A stretch of DNA of 25,823 bases from JAZLIL01 sp045617405 (GTDB lineage: Bacteria > Bacillota > Clostridia > Lachnospirales > Lachnospiraceae). The stretch is from assembly GCA_045617405.1 (NCBI GenBank), contig JAZLIL010000005.1:1-25823 (forward strand), in the 5' to 3' direction. Positions 23,500 through 25,823 of the stretch are shown piece after piece; positions within the stretch are counted from its first letter, which is position 1; each line of letters begins with the position of its first letter. Both the position numbers and the translations under genes were made by a program. Under the pieces are notes generated by a model. The model saw nothing but the letters and a program-made list of their open reading frames with translations. It made no database searches and had not been told where the DNA came from.

Positions 23500-24150
23500 G
23501 TGGGCATTATCGTTTTTTTTAAGGAAGAAATGCAGGTTATCAAGGAGCGGGACCCTGCAATCAAAACAAATATGGAGGTACTGCTTTATCCGAGCTTCAA
23601 GGCGATAATCCGCCACAGAATTGCTCATAAACTCTACCTCAGAAAGCACTATTTTCTTGCAAGATTCATATCTCAGAGAACCGTAAGAAAAACAGGCATT
23701 GAAATTCATCCGGGTGCAAGAATCGGAAAGGGTTTTTTTATTGATCACGGAAGCGGAGTAATCATCGGAGAAACGGCAATTGTCGGGGACAACGTTACCC
23801 TTTATCAGGGAGTTACGCTCGGAGGTACAGGCAAGGAAACCGGCAAGCGTCATCCGACCATAGGCGACAATGTCATGATAAGTGCCGGCGCGAAGGTTCT
23901 GGGCTCATTTACAGTCGGCGAAAATTCTAAAATCGGAGCCGGTTCAGTCGTTCTTCACGAGGTTCCACCCAATTCTACTGTTGTAGGCGTCCCCGGGCGC
24001 GTGGTCAAGCGCGACAATGTCAAGCTTCCTCGCGAAGAACTTGACCAGACGAATCTGCCTGACCCCGTCAAGGCCGACATCGACCGCCTGAAAGAAGAAA
24101 ACCGCGAACTTCGCGAAATCATCGACAGCATAATCAAAAGACTTAACTGA
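23500..24150 (+). CDS. cysE: Serine O-acetyltransferase
   Basis: CysE transfers acetyl from acetyl-CoA to L-serine, giving O-acetylserine for cysteine synthesis. The protein has a short N-terminal helical part and a left-handed beta-helix of hexapeptide repeats. Visible active-site elements are IHPGARIG (69-76), DHGSGVIIGET with the Asp82/His83 pair, and KRHPTIGDNV with His118. The last 30 residues are helical and charged (LKEENRELREIIDS). At 216 residues it is the short Firmicute form. The start is GTG 23500, five bases after GGGAGG; the frame extends to a TTG at 23476 that would put that site inside the gene. It precedes cysS, a common Firmicute order. Confidence 0.93.
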   Translation: MGIIVFFKEEMQVIKERDPAIKTNMEVLLYPSFKAIIRHRIAHKLYLRKHYFLARFISQRTVRKTGIEIHPGARIGKGFFIDHGSGVIIGETAIVGDNVTLYQGVTLGGTGKETGKRHPTIGDNVMISAGAKVLGSFTVGENSKIGAGSVVLHEVPPNSTVVGVPGRVVKRDNVKLPREELDQTNLPDPVKADIDRLKEENRELREIIDSIIKRLN

Positions 24151-24154
24151 GCGA

Positions 24155-24191
24155 CAAAGCTTGCGGGAATGATTAATCCATGCAAGCTTTG
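24155..24191 (+). terminator. Hairpin after cysE, possible weak terminator
   Basis: CAAAGCTTGC (24155-24164) and GCAAGCTTTG (24182-24191) are perfectly complementary with a 17-base loop. Only ATTCATTT follows, so termination would be weak. A second small hairpin (24243-24262, GCACA-TTA-TGTGC) lies between this and cysS. No T-box motif was found upstream of cysS. Confidence 0.5.
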
Positions 24192-24325
24192 ATTCATTTA
24201 CCCAGACTCGAACGGTACTTGGAGCTTTTGAAAATTTGTCAGCGCGCACATTATGTGCTGCGAACGGTGTCGGGTTAAGCTGCAGAAAATGAGCCGCTCG
24301 CTTCCCGCCCCGGCGGAAAAATGGA

Positions 24326-24355
24326 TTGACATAAAGGCAGGAGTGAATATATCAT
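24326..24355 (+). promoter_or_regulatory. Promoter of cysS
   Basis: TTGACA (24326-24331) and TATCAT (24350-24355) are 18 bases apart; ATATCA at 17 bases is a poorer alternative. cysS can therefore be expressed separately from cysE. The leader is about 60 bases. Confidence 0.55.
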
Positions 24356-24421
24356 TATAGTCGTTGAGACCGGACAGGTTTTCCGGGTCATCATTTTGAA
24401 GACTGAAAGGAACACTACAGC

Positions 24422-25823
24422 ATGAAAATCTACAATTCACTTTCAAGACAGATAGAAGAATTCGTACCGAACGTGGAAGGCAGGGTGAACATGTACACCT
24501 GCGGTCCCACGGTTTATCATTTTGCACACATCGGAAACCTCAGAAGCTACATTATGGAGGATGTTCTCGAAAAGACATTACGTTACGTCGGGTATGATGT
24601 AAAGAGAGTTATGAACATAACTGATGTCGGACATCTTGCAAGCGACGCCGATACCGGTGAGGACAAGATGCTTGCCGGAGCTAAGCGCGAGCACAAGAGT
24701 GTTATGGAGATTGCAAAATTCTACACAGATGCTTTCTTTGCGGATGCCGCAAAGCTGAATATCAAGTATCCCGATGTTGTTGAGCCTGCAACACACTGCA
24801 TTCCGGAGTTTATTAAGATGATAGAAGTCCTTCTTGAGAATGGCTGCGCTTACCTGGCAGGAGAGAACGTTTACTTTGATACGTCAAAGCTTCGGGAATA
24901 CTATGTTTTCGGCAATCAGTCGGAAGAAGAGCTTATGGTCGGAGTCAGGGACAGCGTTGACGAGGACACAAACAAAAGAAATAAGAACGATTTTGTTCTC
25001 TGGTTCACAAAATCAAAGTTTGAGGATCAGGCGCTCAAGTGGGATTCTCCCTGGGGCGTAGGTTATCCCGGATGGCACATCGAGTGCTCTGCAATCAGCA
25101 TCAAGCATCTCGGCGAGTATATGGACATTCATTGCGGCGGGGGTGGGAATATGTTCCCGCATCACACAAATGAGATTGCCCAGAGTGAGTCTTTCCTCGG
25201 ACATAAGTGGTGCAATTACTGGTTTCATGTGCATCATCTTAATGACAGAAACGGAAAGATGAGCAAGTCAAAGGGCGGTATTCTGACTGTATCTACTCTT
25301 GTAGAAAAAGGATACGATCCGCTGGCATACAGAATGTACTGCCTTCAGTCACACTACAGGAAGCCTCTCGAGTTTTCGTATGAGCTTCTCGATCAGAGCG
25401 TGGCTGCCTACACGAAGCTAAAGAAGCGCATAGCATCTCTTAAGGCTGACGGTGCGGTTGATACTAACGCATTTGATGAGCAGAAAGCACGTTTTGTCGA
25501 GGCACTTTCAAACGATATCAACACCGCCTCGGCACTTACATGTGTGTATGACGTACTGAAGGCTGACACGAATGACGCTACAAAGCTTGCACTTATAAAG
25601 AGCTTTGATGAAGTTCTTTCTCTTGACCTTACCGTTCTCAAGGAAACGGCAAAGACTGATGAGCATGAGGGAGAGGATTCTGAGCTTGTCGCATTTGTTG
25701 ATGGAAAGATTGAGGAGAGAAAGGCAGCAAAGAAGGAGAAGAACTTCGTGCTTGCCGATGCAATCAGGGCAGAGCTTCTTGACAAGGGTATTGTAATCGA
25801 AGACACCAGGGAAGGCGTCAAGT
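24422..25823 (+). CDS. cysS: Cysteinyl-tRNA synthetase (partial, runs off the window)
   Basis: This class I synthetase charges tRNA-Cys with cysteine. The frame is open from ATG 24422 to the window end (467 codons), just short of a full-length gene. Class I motifs are present: AHIGNLRS (HIGH) near residue 38 and GKMSKSKG (KMSKS). Zinc ligands are the Cys of MYTCGPTVY, the Cys of WHIECSA, and His and Glu in FPHHTNE. The glycine-rich segment before FPHH reads CGGGGNM, where I expect an Asp (GGxD). AAAGGA lies about 12 bases upstream of the ATG. The C-terminal anticodon-binding part is only partly in view. Confidence 0.95.
   Translation, partial: MKIYNSLSRQIEEFVPNVEGRVNMYTCGPTVYHFAHIGNLRSYIMEDVLEKTLRYVGYDVKRVMNITDVGHLASDADTGEDKMLAGAKREHKSVMEIAKFYTDAFFADAAKLNIKYPDVVEPATHCIPEFIKMIEVLLENGCAYLAGENVYFDTSKLREYYVFGNQSEEELMVGVRDSVDEDTNKRNKNDFVLWFTKSKFEDQALKWDSPWGVGYPGWHIECSAISIKHLGEYMDIHCGGGGNMFPHHTNEIAQSESFLGHKWCNYWFHVHHLNDRNGKMSKSKGGILTVSTLVEKGYDPLAYRMYCLQSHYRKPLEFSYELLDQSVAAYTKLKKRIASLKADGAVDTNAFDEQKARFVEALSNDINTASALTCVYDVLKADTNDATKLALIKSFDEVLSLDLTVLKETAKTDEHEGEDSELVAFVDGKIEERKAAKKEKNFVLADAIRAELLDKGIVIEDTREGVK

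Noticed and set aside
24192..24421. A T-box leader for cysS
   Set aside because: No AGGGTGG-type T-box sequence, no terminator/antiterminator pair; an ordinary TTGACA promoter lies close to the gene.

Overview
The window reads as ordinary chromosomal DNA of a low-to-mid-GC Firmicute, most likely a gut or rumen Clostridium of Lachnospiraceae type. This is judged from strong purine-rich ribosome binding sites (AGGAGG, GGAGG), TTGACA/TATAAT-type promoters, Firmicute-style lipoprotein and permease operons, 8-iron ferredoxin tails on redox proteins, and a cysteinyl-tRNA synthetase with the FPHHTNEIAQSE segment I associate with clostridia. It is an inference from gene content; no rRNA, tRNA, CRISPR array or prophage was seen.

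Layout. 1-5.2 kb: a low-molecular-weight tyrosine phosphatase, a DUF362 iron-sulfur protein, a convergent radical-SAM protein of PflX type, then glgB. The radical-SAM gene and glgB are divergent, and their shared promoter region contains a 68-bp tandem duplication. 5.3-7.05 kb: a leftward DASS/SLC13 anion transporter and a divergent promoter region. 7.06-13.2 kb: a nucleoside-type ABC operon (BMP lipoprotein, double ATPase, two permeases) ending in an iron-sulfur aldo/keto reductase; its leader contains three consecutive hairpins. 13.25-15.5 kb: a hairpin-rich non-coding stretch and a chemotaxis receptor. 15.56-15.85 kb: the left end of a broken IS1182-like element and a cluster of small hairpins. 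15.85-19.8 kb: an unusual divergent surface locus with a secreted Big2/transglutaminase-like protein on one side and, on the other, a membrane coiled-coil histidine-kinase-like ATPase without a recognisable phospho-acceptor histidine, overlapping a membrane-anchored SH3b protein. Palindromic sites cover the promoters between them. 20-23.4 kb: a GPH-family sugar symporter with strongly biased codons, then ispF and galK behind a promoter flanked by two LacI-type palindromes whose centres are 63 bp apart. 23.5 kb to the end: cysE and the first part of cysS.

How the genes fit together. The right-hand half looks built for galactoside use (GPH symporter, galK) and storage polymer synthesis appears at the left (glgB). 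The ABC operon should bring in purine or other nucleosides. cysE and cysS are the common Firmicute cysteine pair. The most promising candidates for new biology are the Big2-transglutaminase / His-less kinase / SH3b locus, the three-hairpin leader of the ABC operon, the 13.26-13.48 kb putative non-coding RNA, and the placement of ispF under what looks like sugar-repressor control. Start sites below were chosen from ribosome binding sites and promoters and are often downstream of the longest reading frame. All family names are from reading motifs, not from searches.
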